40,432 bases of DNA, taken from assembly GCA_002385415.1 (NCBI GenBank), contig DGDL01000063.1, positions 1 through 40,432 on the forward strand, read 5' to 3'. This stretch comes from Clostridiales bacterium UBA3953 (lineage in GTDB: Bacteria > Bacillota > Clostridia > Oscillospirales > CAG-272). How positions within the stretch are numbered: the first letter of the stretch is position 1; every line of letters begins with the position of its first letter. Under the pieces are notes generated by a model. It worked only from the letters and a program-made list of their open reading frames with translations. It did no database searches and was not told where the DNA came from. The translations under genes were made by a program, and so were the position numbers. This document shows positions 6,831 through 16,114 of this stretch, piece after piece.

Positions 6831-8609
6831 ATGAAACTGATTAAATATCTGCGAAAATATCGAGTTCAGACTATTTTGGCGCCCCTGCTCAAATTGCTTG
6901 AGTGTTTTGTCGACCTTGCGGTACCTGTTATAACCGCGAATATAATCGACATCGGGGTGAGGGGCGGCGACAAAAGCTATATATTCCGCGGCTGCGCGCT
7001 TATGGTATTGCTTGGACTTGCGGGGCTTGCAGTCAGCGTTACCGCTCAGTATTTTTCCGCGGTCGCGGCTGTGGGCTTTTCGTCCGAGCTGCGCAGGGCA
7101 ACGTTTGGGCACATCCGGTCGCTCGACTATTCCACCCGGCGCAAGCTGGGCAACAGCACGCTTATAACCCGCCTGACAGGCGACATCAATCAGGTGCAAA
7201 ACGGGCTTAACCTTTTCCTCCGCCTTTTTATGCGGAGCCCTTTTATAGTGTTCGGCAGCGTCGCGATGGCTTTTTCGATCAACTCTCGAATCGCCGTTAT
7301 TTTTGCGCTTGTGGTGCCGGTGCTGGCAGTCGTGCTGTTCGGTATAATGCGGATTACTTCCCCGCTTTACAGGCTCGCGCAGACCAAGCTTGATGCCGTC
7401 GTGGGCGTCACGCGCTCGACGCTGTCCGGAATGCGCGTTATCCGCGCTTTTGGCCGCGAAGATGACGAGACCGCACGGTTTGCCGGAGCCTCCGACATGC
7501 TTGCAAAAGTGCAAACTCGTGCAGGCATACTCTCGGCACTCTCAAACCCGCTGTCGGGCGCAGTGATAAACGTCGCAACCATTGCGGTGCTTTATGTCGG
7601 TTCGCTTGAATTTTCGGTGGGCGGCATAACTTCGGGCTCGATAGTCGCGCTTGTCAACTACATGTCGCAGATTTTCATAGAGCTTGTCAAATTCGCAAAT
7701 CTCATAGTTGTGGTAACGCGCGCCGCCGTATGCGCCGGCCGCATATCGTCACTGCTTGATATAAAGCCCGCGCTCGAATATCCCGCGGAATCGGACAAGC
7801 GTACGCCGTCGGTTTCGGACGAAGCCGTTAGATTCGAGGGCGTATCACTCACCTATCCTGATGCAGGCGACGAAAGCCTGACCGACATATCGTTTACCGC
7901 ATACAGCGGCCAAACCATTGGCATAATCGGCGGTACGGGCAGCGGCAAAACCACCCTTGTCAACCTTATTCCCCGTTTTTACGACGCCACGAAAGGTGAA
8001 GTTTATATATTCGGCATACCGGCAAAAGCGTTTGGCCGGGCTGATTTGCGTTCTGTCATCGGAGTGGTTCCTCAAAAGTCGCTGCTTTTTACCGGCACTA
8101 TACGCTCAAACCTGCTTTGGGGCGTCTCCGGTATATGTTCGCCTTTTGAGTTTGGCGACGAGCTGCTTTGGCAAGCGCTCGAGCGCGCTCAGGCTGCCGA
8201 TTTTGTGCGCGCAAAACCTTCCGGTCTTGACGAACCTGTCGAGCAGGGCGGGCGCAACTTCTCGGGCGGCCAGCGTCAGCGGCTGACTATTGCGCGCGCG
8301 CTGGTCAGAGCCGCCGCGGCACGCCGGGCAGGGCTGCCTTTTATCCTTATACTCGACGACAGCACAAGCGCGCTTGATTTTGCGACCGAGGCTGCGCTGC
8401 GCAAAGCGATCGCGGAGCTGCACGGCGACGTCACGACCTTTATAGTCAGCCAGCGAGTCTCCTCCGTGCGGTCGGCGGATTTGGTGCTCGTGCTGGATGA
8501 CGGGCGGCTGGTCGGAGCCGGAAGGCACGGGGAGCTGCTTGAAACTTGCCCCGTTTACCGCGAGATTTGTGAAAGCCAATACGGAAGCGGGGGTGAAATA
8601 GGTGCCTAA
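6831..8609 (+). CDS. ABC exporter half-transporter with degenerate nucleotide site
   Basis: The 592-residue product is a type IV ABC exporter subunit: six membrane helices (about 15-300) followed by a nucleotide-binding domain. Walker A is GGTGSGKTT (367-375), the signature is FSGGQ (477-481) and Walker B ends LILDD. The catalytic glutamate position is Asp510 and the switch histidine is Gln541 (SQR instead of AHR). Both changes mark the inactive site of heterodimeric exporters such as TM287/288 and BmrCD. It overlaps the partner gene by 8 nt. The substrate (drug, lipid or peptide) cannot be inferred. The GAGG ribosome site is 13 nt from the ATG, slightly far, but the N-terminus matches the family. 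Confidence 0.92.
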   Translation: MKLIKYLRKYRVQTILAPLLKLLECFVDLAVPVITANIIDIGVRGGDKSYIFRGCALMVLLGLAGLAVSVTAQYFSAVAAVGFSSELRRATFGHIRSLDYSTRRKLGNSTLITRLTGDINQVQNGLNLFLRLFMRSPFIVFGSVAMAFSINSRIAVIFALVVPVLAVVLFGIMRITSPLYRLAQTKLDAVVGVTRSTLSGMRVIRAFGREDDETARFAGASDMLAKVQTRAGILSALSNPLSGAVINVATIAVLYVGSLEFSVGGITSGSIVALVNYMSQIFIELVKFANLIVVVTRAAVCAGRISSLLDIKPALEYPAESDKRTPSVSDEAVRFEGVSLTYPDAGDESLTDISFTAYSGQTIGIIGGTGSGKTTLVNLIPRFYDATKGEVYIFGIPAKAFGRADLRSVIGVVPQKSLLFTGTIRSNLLWGVSGICSPFEFGDELLWQALERAQAADFVRAKPSGLDEPVEQGGRNFSGGQRQRLTIARALVRAAAARRAGLPFILILDDSTSALDFATEAALRKAIAELHGDVTTFIVSQRVSSVRSADLVLVLDDGRLVGAGRHGELLETCPVYREICESQYGSGGEIGA

Positions 8610-10335
8610 ATCAAGCCGAAAAACTCTGCTCCGCGCCTTCGCGCGCCTGAAAAAATACCGGCTGCGCACTTTAGCCGTACTGCTTTGCGCTGCGGCCGGC
8701 GTATTTGCTCAGCTTGCCGCGCCAATACTTGCGGGGCGGGCTATCGACTCGATGGTAGTCGGAGAGACAGGCGTGCCCGCCGCCGTATTGTCGGCACTCT
8801 TTTTCTACGGCGCGGCCGCGGCTGTAGGCGCGCTCGCCGGTTGGGCGTCGCAGGCAATCAGCGTTGGAATTTGCACAAAAATGGCGCGCGATCTGCGCGA
8901 TGAGGCCGCTGCCAAGCTGCGCACTCTCCCGCTTGCATATCTCGACAGCCATCCCGCAGGCGACATTCTCAGCCGCATCACAGTAGATGTCGAGACATTC
9001 TCGGACGGCCTGCTCATGGCATTTACCCAATTTTTCTCGGGCATACTGACAATTTTGGGCACGCTCGGATTTATGCTGGCGACCAATCTCTCCATAGGTC
9101 TTACCGTCGCGCTGGTTACTCCCTTGAGCCTTTTTTCGGCGACATTCATCTCCCGGCGCTCCTATCGCTTCTTCCGCGCCCAAAGCGAAGCGCGAGGCTC
9201 ACTCACCGGCTGCGTGAGCGAGTTTATTGAAGGCGCAGACCTGGTCGACGCGTTTGCGTATGAAAAAGAGGCTGCCGCGCGCTTTGCCGAGCTGGACGGC
9301 AATTTTTGCAAAGCCAGCGTAAAAGCAACCTTTGTCGCAAGTCTCACCAACCCTGTTACGCGTTTTGTAAACGGCGTCGTTTTTGCCGGCGTTACACTTG
9401 TCGGGGCGCTCACGCCCGGAATGAGCGTCGGCACCCTCTCATGGTTTTTAAGCTATGCAAACCAGTATACAAAACCATTCAACGAAATCTCGGGAGTGCT
9501 TGCCGAGCTGCAGAATGCTGCCGCCTGTGCGGCAAGAGTGTTTGAGCTGCTTGACGCCGAGGACGAGCCTGCCGATTTAGCCGATGGAGCAGTACTTGTG
9601 CCCGACGGGTCTGTGCAATTTGAAAATGTTTCGTTTTCATATACCCCCGAAGTCAAGCTTATCCACGACTTTAGCCTGGATATTCCGCCCGGCACGCATG
9701 TCGCCATAGTCGGCCCGACCGGCAGCGGTAAAACGACTCTTATCAACCTTCTCATGCGTTTCTACGATGTCAGTTCCGGCGCCATAAAGATCTCAGGGCA
9801 GGATATACGCCACGTCACGCGCGAATCGCTTCGGCGCGCGTTCGGTATGGTCCTGCAAGACACGTGGCTCGCACCCGGCACGATAAGGGAAAACATAGCC
9901 TATGGCAACCCCAACGCGACCGACGAGGAAATACGCGCAGCCGCGGCTGCAGCACATGCCGAGAGCTTTATTCGCAGGCTGCCCAAAGGCTATGACACAG
10001 TGATTGGGGACGACGGCGGCGGGCTCAGTGCCGGTCAAAAGCAGCTGCTGTGCATCGCGCGCGTCATGCTCAGGCTGCCGCCCATGCTTATTCTTGACGA
10101 GGCGACCAGCAACATAGACACGCGCACCGAGATGAGAATCCAAAACGCAATCGCAAAGCTCACCAAGGGGCGAACCAGCTTTATCGTCGCGCACCGCCTG
10201 TCGACTATTCGCGATGCCGATTTGATTATTGTCATGCGCGACGGCACCATTGCCGAGCTGGGCAACCACAAGGAGCTGCTCGAGCGCGGCGGCTTTTACG
10301 CAAAACTTTACAACAGTCAGTTTGAACAGACATAG
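8602..10335 (+). CDS. ABC exporter half-transporter, catalytic partner
   Basis: The 577-residue product has the same membrane-domain plus ATPase layout. It carries Walker A GPTGSGKTT (371-379), a slightly altered signature LSAGQ (475-479), Walker B LILDE with catalytic Glu500, and switch His531 (AHR). Combined with the upstream subunit, the consensus ATP site pairs this Walker A/B with the upstream FSGGQ. The non-hydrolysing site pairs the upstream Walker motifs with LSAGQ here. The GTG start lies inside the end of the previous gene, preceded by GGGGGTG, indicating translational coupling and equal expression. Confidence 0.92.
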   Translation: MPKSSRKTLLRAFARLKKYRLRTLAVLLCAAAGVFAQLAAPILAGRAIDSMVVGETGVPAAVLSALFFYGAAAAVGALAGWASQAISVGICTKMARDLRDEAAAKLRTLPLAYLDSHPAGDILSRITVDVETFSDGLLMAFTQFFSGILTILGTLGFMLATNLSIGLTVALVTPLSLFSATFISRRSYRFFRAQSEARGSLTGCVSEFIEGADLVDAFAYEKEAAARFAELDGNFCKASVKATFVASLTNPVTRFVNGVVFAGVTLVGALTPGMSVGTLSWFLSYANQYTKPFNEISGVLAELQNAAACAARVFELLDAEDEPADLADGAVLVPDGSVQFENVSFSYTPEVKLIHDFSLDIPPGTHVAIVGPTGSGKTTLINLLMRFYDVSSGAIKISGQDIRHVTRESLRRAFGMVLQDTWLAPGTIRENIAYGNPNATDEEIRAAAAAAHAESFIRRLPKGYDTVIGDDGGGLSAGQKQLLCIARVMLRLPPMLILDEATSNIDTRTEMRIQNAIAKLTKGRTSFIVAHRLSTIRDADLIIVMRDGTIAELGNHKELLERGGFYAKLYNSQFEQT

Positions 10336-10378
10336 AAAAACCGCGGGCTAAGGCTGTATGCCTGTCCCGCGGTTTTTT
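10336..10378. terminator. Bidirectional terminator between convergent operons
   Basis: AAAAACCGCGGG pairs with CCCGCGGTTTTTT across an 18-nt loop. It lies directly after the ABC stop and 6 nt beyond the SIS gene stop, serving both strands. Confidence 0.9.
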
Positions 10379-10383
10379 ATTTT

Positions 10384-11478
10384 TTATTTTGTAATTGTGA
10401 CTTTCTTGAGCGCCTTGGACTCGTCGGGGTCGATATTTTTTACGTCTGTCAGCTTAAGCGCAATAAGCTGCAGTGTAATCGCAAACAAAAACGGCGAAAT
10501 TGAGTCCATTCCCGGGGCAGCCGGAATCTTTATCGCAAGGTCCCATTTGTCCGCTATGCCGTCGTCGTCCGTAATCGCAAGAATATCGACGCCCGTGGAC
10601 TCGAGATTCTGTATTCTCAACATCATGTCCGACGCATCACCGAGCAGCTTGCCGCGCGCGGCGAGAACTATCACGAGCGTGCCCGCGCCTACCTGTGCCA
10701 GCGGGCCGTGATAGAAGTCGGATATTGCATAGCCGGATACTTTTATGCGGTTGGTCTCGAGAATCTTGAGCGCGCCCTCGTACGCGATGGGATATGTTAT
10801 ACCGCGCGCCAAAACAAATGCGTTTTCGAGATAGCGGTAGCGCGGTATAATAGCTTCAATCTGCGCAGGCACGGTTTCAAGCAGTTTTTCGACCGCGTCC
10901 GGCAGCTTGTCCAGCGCTGCGAGCAGCTCTTCGGCCGAGCTTACCCCCGTCGATTCGGGCGGAACTTTGCCGAATCGCTGTGCCCATCTGGCGCACAGCG
11001 TGGCAAGCACATACATCTGTGCGGTAAAAGTCTTGGTGGCGGCAATAGAATGTTCCGGGCCGGCGCCGCAGTCGAGCTTGTAGTCCGCAATCTCCGAAAG
11101 CGGCGACGACGGGTCGTTTGTCAGTGCTACGGTGGGCGCACCGCACTTTTTGGCACGCTCTATAACCGATATAACATCGGCTGCTTTACCTGACTGCGAC
11201 ACGCCTATCACCAGCGCGCGCGACAGGTCGAGTTCGGCGCCATAGCGCGACACCACCGACGGCGTCGCCAGTGCACATGGCATGCCGAGATATATGCCGA
11301 ACAAATACTGTGCGTATATGCAGGCATGGTCAGACGTTCCTCGTGCCGCGAAATATACAAATGCGGGGCGGTCTTTTTCAACACGGTCAAGAATCTTATC
11401 GATAGCCTCGTCGTTTAGGCCTCGAAGCCCCCGCAACACCTGCGGTTGAGAACGTATTTCTTTTTCAAGGTTCTTCAT
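10384..11478 (-). CDS. Double-SIS sugar-phosphate enzyme (GlmS C-domain / NagB-II / AgaS type)
   Basis: The 364-residue product contains two sugar isomerase (SIS) domains and no glutaminase domain. Visible marks are ARGTSDHA, the phosphate-binding GVSQSGKAADV, and EHSIAATKTFTAQM in the first half, and DFYHGPLAQV in the second. These are typical of the isomerase half of glucosamine-6-phosphate synthase and of stand-alone deaminases or deglycases acting on amino-sugar phosphates. The lack of a glutaminase domain favours a catabolic role. It begins 13 nt after the glycoside hydrolase stop, with AGGATG before the ATG, so the two share an mRNA. The exact substrate is not determined by sequence. 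Confidence 0.82.
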   Translation of the reverse strand: MKNLEKEIRSQPQVLRGLRGLNDEAIDKILDRVEKDRPAFVYFAARGTSDHACIYAQYLFGIYLGMPCALATPSVVSRYGAELDLSRALVIGVSQSGKAADVISVIERAKKCGAPTVALTNDPSSPLSEIADYKLDCGAGPEHSIAATKTFTAQMYVLATLCARWAQRFGKVPPESTGVSSAEELLAALDKLPDAVEKLLETVPAQIEAIIPRYRYLENAFVLARGITYPIAYEGALKILETNRIKVSGYAISDFYHGPLAQVGAGTLVIVLAARGKLLGDASDMMLRIQNLESTGVDILAITDDDGIADKWDLAIKIPAAPGMDSISPFLFAITLQLIALKLTDVKNIDPDESKALKKVTITK

Positions 11479-11491
11479 TTTTTCATCCTGC

Positions 11492-13432
11492 CTATTCTAT
11501 AATGATGATTTGTGATATTTCAAGTTTGGGGAGCGTAAACTTCACTCTGCCGCCAGAGTATTCAAACGCAAGCTCCTCGCCCTCCGGCGCGGTGTAAATG
11601 CGCGCCGGCGCTTTGTCGCGCTTCAGCTCGAAACACACATTATACAGCGGCACGACGTCCTCGATTATCTCTGTGCCCTTGCCGCGCACCGATGTGTAGG
11701 CAAACAGCGCGGTCAAAACGTCGCGCTCACCCTGCCTGTAGAGTGTGACAACGCCCCTGTCGGGCAGGTTGGCGGTCACCGTACGCTCCTGGTCGGGCAG
11801 AAGCGACTTCAGTATATGAAGCACAAGCTCTTTTGCGTGCAGCTCGCCTTTTGTCGCATAGTCGGCGAACACTTTCCAGGCTATGTAGGCGGTGTTTTGC
11901 GTTACCGTCGCACCGGGACGCGACGTGCCGGGCTTGTCAGGCGCATGCTGATGCGAGCAGAAATGCTCCGGCGTGCGGTTGAAGTAAGGCTCGGCAAGCT
12001 CTGCCAGCACTGTGCCGGTAGTTGCGGTTATATTATATGCCGGACCGTACATTACATACTCCGTTATGCCGTTTACAAACCCCTTGTCCGAGCACGGCCG
12101 CAGGTATGTGGGCGAGTATGCGCTCATCCCCTCGAACTTTGCGCCAAAATCGAAGAGGAAATCTCCGTCGCGGGTGCACGACTCGCCCGAGGCGAGCAAT
12201 TTGCCGCCCGCCGCAAGATATGCGCGGAGTTTTTCGGCGAGCGTCTCGTCCGGCAAAACACTGTCGGGAAGAATTATAAGCTTATAGTTGCCAAACTCCG
12301 CCTCACCGTCGATTATGTCGAACAGATACTTGCCCTCAAGCAACATGCGGTTTGCGCCGACGTCGGAATCGGCATTGCTGCCGGTCACGCCCGACAAAAT
12401 CGCGATGTCTGTTACCGGCTTTGCATCTTTGTAGTAGCCTTCGACTTTTTCCACATAAGAGTATGCGCTGCCGATTAGCCGGTATGTGGAGAGATTCATT
12501 TTGCCGCGCGGATGGAGCTGGTCGCCTATAGAACACTTTGCACCGAATGCAAGCGACAGCGCCGCTTCATAGCGGAGCGCATTTGGATGCTTGAACCCGC
12601 CGAATTCCCCCCAAGTGGTGTGGAACTTGCCCGTCATGCCGAGATAGTCCATACCAAGCGTGCGCGTATAGGCTGCCGACATCGGGAAATGGTCATATCC
12701 CCAGCCGCCTGTGGGCAGGCTCTCAAGCTCGAAATGCGTGTTGCGCAAAGCGAGGTCTCGGCGTCCGCGTTTTATATCGCCCGCATTATGGAATATATTT
12801 GTGTCGGGATTGTATTTGCGCACCGCCTCCTCCATGCGGCGGCAGTACTCGGCATAGACCATCTCGCCGTGACGGCGCACGTCCGCGTGATTTTTGGGGT
12901 CAAGGCCGAGTTTTTTCATGCTTTTCACACAGTAAGAGCAGTAGCAGATGCGAACGTCGCTGATGTCGAGGAACACTCCTGTGGGGTTAAACATTCGCAT
13001 TACTTCTTCGACCTGTGCGGCAAGCACATCGATGTAGGGTGTGTTGTAACAGAAAAGGTGATAGCGCGCATCGTTTACAAAGTCGGGCGCATGGTTCGGT
13101 GTGGGCTTGTTCAGCCACTCGGGGCGTTCGATCACAAGCTTTTCGTCAAATCCCGCCGATATGTAAATGGGAGCATTTACGCCCAGCTCGCGGCAAACTT
13201 TTAGCTGCTCTCCAAGCAGGTTAAAGCCGCGCAGGCCGGGATGCTGCACATTTGCTTCCGACGGATGAAATGCATATCCGTGGTGGCACTTTGAAAACAG
13301 CGTTATCGAGTCTACATGCCCGGCTATAAGCGCCTCGCGGAAATTTTGGGGGTCAAAATCCGCGCCGACTTCGTCTATCGCGGGCGAGGTGTGAAAATCG
13401 AGATGAACCTGTCTGTATTTCAGCGGATGCAT
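11492..13432 (-). CDS. Glycoside hydrolase-like protein (GHL6-type barrel plus trimerisation-like domain)
   Basis: The N-terminal part of this 646-residue protein looks like a TIM barrel of the GHL6/alpha-amylase-like superfamily: DFHTSPAIDEVG, ALIAGHVDSITLFSKCHHG, GVFLDISDVRICYCSYC and NIFHNAGDIKRG. It is followed by a glutamine-amidotransferase-like segment (KLIILPDSVLPDE, AYLAAGGKLLASG) as in the beta-galactosidase trimerisation domain, and a beta-rich C-terminus. No signal peptide is present, so it should act in the cytoplasm on an imported oligosaccharide. AAAGGATGG precedes the ATG. Co-transcription with the SIS enzyme suggests a route for an amino- or fucosyl-type sugar. The substrate is unknown. 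Confidence 0.78.
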   Translation of the reverse strand: MHPLKYRQVHLDFHTSPAIDEVGADFDPQNFREALIAGHVDSITLFSKCHHGYAFHPSEANVQHPGLRGFNLLGEQLKVCRELGVNAPIYISAGFDEKLVIERPEWLNKPTPNHAPDFVNDARYHLFCYNTPYIDVLAAQVEEVMRMFNPTGVFLDISDVRICYCSYCVKSMKKLGLDPKNHADVRRHGEMVYAEYCRRMEEAVRKYNPDTNIFHNAGDIKRGRRDLALRNTHFELESLPTGGWGYDHFPMSAAYTRTLGMDYLGMTGKFHTTWGEFGGFKHPNALRYEAALSLAFGAKCSIGDQLHPRGKMNLSTYRLIGSAYSYVEKVEGYYKDAKPVTDIAILSGVTGSNADSDVGANRMLLEGKYLFDIIDGEAEFGNYKLIILPDSVLPDETLAEKLRAYLAAGGKLLASGESCTRDGDFLFDFGAKFEGMSAYSPTYLRPCSDKGFVNGITEYVMYGPAYNITATTGTVLAELAEPYFNRTPEHFCSHQHAPDKPGTSRPGATVTQNTAYIAWKVFADYATKGELHAKELVLHILKSLLPDQERTVTANLPDRGVVTLYRQGERDVLTALFAYTSVRGKGTEIIEDVVPLYNVCFELKRDKAPARIYTAPEGEELAFEYSGGRVKFTLPKLEISQIIIIE

Positions 13433-13477
13433 AGTGTTCCCATCCTTTTCTATAATAGTAAAATCTGCATTATATCT

Positions 13478-13506
13478 ATTTTAGCCGTTTTTTCGAAAAA
13501 TGTAAA
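13478..13506 (-). promoter_or_regulatory. sigma-A promoter of the glycoside hydrolase-SIS operon
   Basis: On the minus strand, TTTACA (13506-13501), a 17-bp spacer and TAAAAT (13483-13478), about 45 nt upstream of the ATG. Confidence 0.7.
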
Positions 13507-13551
13507 TAGCTGTTTGCGACATTTATACATATAAAGCGCGCAGTCCGCCCA

Positions 13552-13614
13552 TAAAAAACAAAAACTCCTGCGGCAAAGCGATGCGTTTAGCCGCTCGGAG
13601 TGTTTATCTATTTG
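13552..13614 (-). terminator. Terminator after V-ATPase subunit K
   Basis: On the minus strand, ACTCCGAGCGGC pairs with GCCGCAGGAGT (small internal mismatch) and is followed by TTTTTGTTTTTT. It closes the subunit I-K transcript about 95 nt after the subunit K stop. Confidence 0.8.
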
Positions 13615-13709
13615 TTTTCCCGGGCTGGGGTCGGTGCGACAGTATCTTTCAAGCTCCTCCCTCGTCGAAATGATAAATTGCGCGTATTTTACGCGGCAGA
13701 CATTCCGCT

Positions 13710-14171
13710 TTACAGCCTGCTCATTATCATGACCGATATGACAATGCCATACAGCGCAATAGTCTCGCCAAGGGCGACGAAAATCAGAGCTTTCGAGAAG
13801 TTTTTAGGGTCCTCTGCCGTTGCGCCGACCGCTGCCGGTATGCCTCCGGCAAGCGCGATGCCGCCGCCTATACCTGCAAGCCCGGTTGACAGCCCTGCCG
13901 AAAGCAGCCCGATACCCTTTGCGGTTGAATCCGTATCGGCTGTGGCTGCCTCAACCTCCGCGTCATCGGCCGGCTCGGCGCCGGTTTGGGCCGATACCGC
14001 GACGGACAGCGTCACAAGCGATGTAAATGTCACCGCAAGCGTTATCACATGCCTCAGCACGGCGCGTGGCGGCCGCACTCCGCGCTTCACTTCATGCAGC
14101 GCCGCATAAATTGCGGCGAAAATCGCGAGCGGCGGGACAAAAAGCAGCATAAAATCGGAAAATGTAAGCAT
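13710..14171 (-). CDS. ntpK: V-type ATP synthase subunit K (membrane rotor)
   Basis: The 153-residue product has four hydrophobic segments. Two N-terminal helices and an acidic Ala/Glu/Asp-rich linker precede a proteolipid hairpin: GLAGIGGGIALAGG, then the ion-binding helix with the conserved carboxylate in ALGETIALYG. The hairpin forms the rotating ring that carries H+ or Na+ across the membrane. The ATG at 14171 is chosen because GGAGGAAATAATA precedes it; an upstream extension would be non-homologous. The N-terminal extension of about 70 residues is longer than in minimal two-helix proteolipids. The gene follows subunit I by 77 nt and is then terminated; no head-subunit genes follow. Confidence 0.85.
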   Translation of the reverse strand: MLTFSDFMLLFVPPLAIFAAIYAALHEVKRGVRPPRAVLRHVITLAVTFTSLVTLSVAVSAQTGAEPADDAEVEAATADTDSTAKGIGLLSAGLSTGLAGIGGGIALAGGIPAAVGATAEDPKNFSKALIFVALGETIALYGIVISVMIMSRL

Positions 14172-14248
14172 TATTATTTCCTCCGGGGATTGCTTTTTAC
14201 TTTTATATATAATCTCTGCTATAATTGTTGATTTGCGCTGTTGAGTTT

Positions 14249-16102
14249 TCACCTGCTCGGCTTGCCGGCGGGTTTAAACTCCTTACCGGAGCCGGAAAAG
14301 AAACGGCTGAACAGCTCGTAGTACTCGAGACGCAGGCTCTGCACACCGACAAGCAGCCCTTCCAGCGCTATTACAAGCAGGTTGCCGAAAATCATAACTA
14401 TCACCTCAGCCACACCGCCGCCCGCCATTTCGGCTATTGTCGAGAAAACCATCATCATACCCGCGTGCACAAGCACGAAAGCGCCGACACGTATGAACGA
14501 TACAGTGTTGGTCATATAGCTTAACACCGACTCGAAAAGCTCAAATATGCCCTGAATCAGATACTCGCCCCACTTTTCGGGCATCCAGCTCTGCCTGTGC
14601 GCCACAAGCCGTCCGAGCGGTTCGCCGAGCCATATTAAAACGCATGGCAAAACTATCATCCCCCAGACAAGCGGCAGCCTCGGGAGCGGAAGCTCTGTGA
14701 CAAATCCGAGCGCAAACAAAATCAGACCGACGTAAAGTGCCAGCCCCGCTACACCGTTTTTCCCAAACAGCGCCGAGCCGTAATCGGCTTTGCGCAGCGA
14801 GACATATATGTTAAGGAGTATAACAACCGTCACCAGCAGCACACCAATGGCTATCGCAGCGGCAAGTATCAATGTTATGCTCGAGCTTTCCATGACGTCG
14901 ATGGGCTTGCCGCCAAAACCAAGCAATCGGTAAAAACCGTCGAGCGCATGCTCGTATCCGAACACAGAGCCGAAAACAAGTCCAAACAGCGCGCCCGAAA
15001 TCCCGCAGCGCACCAGTATCGGCCCGAGCCAGTTTTTCATGTGCTTTCCCATTATCCAGCCGGCGAGCGCCAGCACGAGCCCCTGCCCGAGGTCGGCAAA
15101 CATTATGCCGAAAAACAGCGTATATGTTATTGCAACCAGCGGCGTGGGGTCAATCTCGTCATAACGAGGCATGCCAAACATAGAGACAAAAAACTCATAC
15201 GGGCGGGCAAACCATGAGTTTTCCAGTTTTGTGGGAGGGCTTAAGTTCTCGAGCTGCTCCGGGCTGTCAAACTTCACTTCGACACCTCCGAGCCGGCAAA
15301 GACTGTCTGAAAGCCTATCCGCTTCTTTTTCGGGCACCCAGCCAAACAGTTGAAAGCGGTCTTCCGCCCTTACAGCCGCAAGTCTCAAATTAAATGCCTC
15401 GGAAAGCATGTGCAGCTTTGCACACACTTTCATGCAGCTGTCGTATTCGGCATCCCAGAAAAGTTCTGCTTTCTTTTCGGGCTCGGACCGAAGTCCCGCC
15501 TCCCCGTCTTGTAGTGCCGATATTACATTTTCGATTTTTTGTATGCAGCGGTCGTATTTTTCAAGAAGGTTGTCGCCGGCAAAAGCCGTCCCGCCTGCCG
15601 ATTCGGCGCAAAATTCGCCGATTGCATTTTCGCCCGTGTATTTAGCCTTCCAGAGCTTGGCGGTTTCGATGTCGAGCGCCTCAAAATACCCCAGCCTGTA
15701 TAGGACCGGGGCTTTTGCTTTGGTGCTGCCACCCACTTCAGCCGGCCGGTCTATATAGCCGAGCAGCTCCTCCGGCGAGGGCAGCCGGTCGAGATGATCG
15801 CCAATCTCCCCCTCGTCAATCGACCCGAAGCCGGCCTTTAACCTGCCCGAGCGGTGCTCGGACACAATTTCGGTAGCATACACAGGCTCGCGGCCGGAAG
15901 AACGCGCAGCCTCTGTTATGCGCGCCAAATATGACGCGTAAGGGTTTTCCTCGCTTATCCTGTAGTACCCACTGCCGAGGAGCCGTTCGGCTGCGGTCAC
16001 CTCAGGGTGAAAGCTGCCCGATTGGAGGCAGCGCATCGTCACCATGTCCAGTTTACTTGCGGTGCCCGATATTGTGACAAATTTCATTTTTGTGATTGCC
16101 AT
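14249..16102 (-). CDS. ntpI: V-type ATP synthase subunit I (membrane stator, a-subunit)
   Basis: The 617-residue product has a cytoplasmic coiled half (about 1-310) followed by a membrane half with several helices. The conserved arginine that faces the rotor carboxylate is visible in NTVSFIRVGAFVLVHAG near the C-terminus. Subunit I forms the ion half-channels of the V/A-type ATPase. The start is the ATG at 16102 (MAITKMKFVTISG) with CAGGT 5 nt upstream. The frame stays open further upstream only because it crosses a hairpin-rich leader whose residues do not belong to the family. It is co-transcribed with subunit K only. Confidence 0.9.
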   Translation of the reverse strand: MAITKMKFVTISGTASKLDMVTMRCLQSGSFHPEVTAAERLLGSGYYRISEENPYASYLARITEAARSSGREPVYATEIVSEHRSGRLKAGFGSIDEGEIGDHLDRLPSPEELLGYIDRPAEVGGSTKAKAPVLYRLGYFEALDIETAKLWKAKYTGENAIGEFCAESAGGTAFAGDNLLEKYDRCIQKIENVISALQDGEAGLRSEPEKKAELFWDAEYDSCMKVCAKLHMLSEAFNLRLAAVRAEDRFQLFGWVPEKEADRLSDSLCRLGGVEVKFDSPEQLENLSPPTKLENSWFARPYEFFVSMFGMPRYDEIDPTPLVAITYTLFFGIMFADLGQGLVLALAGWIMGKHMKNWLGPILVRCGISGALFGLVFGSVFGYEHALDGFYRLLGFGGKPIDVMESSSITLILAAAIAIGVLLVTVVILLNIYVSLRKADYGSALFGKNGVAGLALYVGLILFALGFVTELPLPRLPLVWGMIVLPCVLIWLGEPLGRLVAHRQSWMPEKWGEYLIQGIFELFESVLSYMTNTVSFIRVGAFVLVHAGMMMVFSTIAEMAGGGVAEVIVMIFGNLLVIALEGLLVGVQSLRLEYYELFSRFFSGSGKEFKPAGKPSR

Positions 16103-16114
16103 TTCTACCTGTCC

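Noticed and set aside
6603..7514. Long minus-strand open frame opposite the first ABC exporter gene
   Set aside because: Low-complexity Arg/His/Lys-rich translation antisense to a well-supported coding sequence; a codon-bias shadow.
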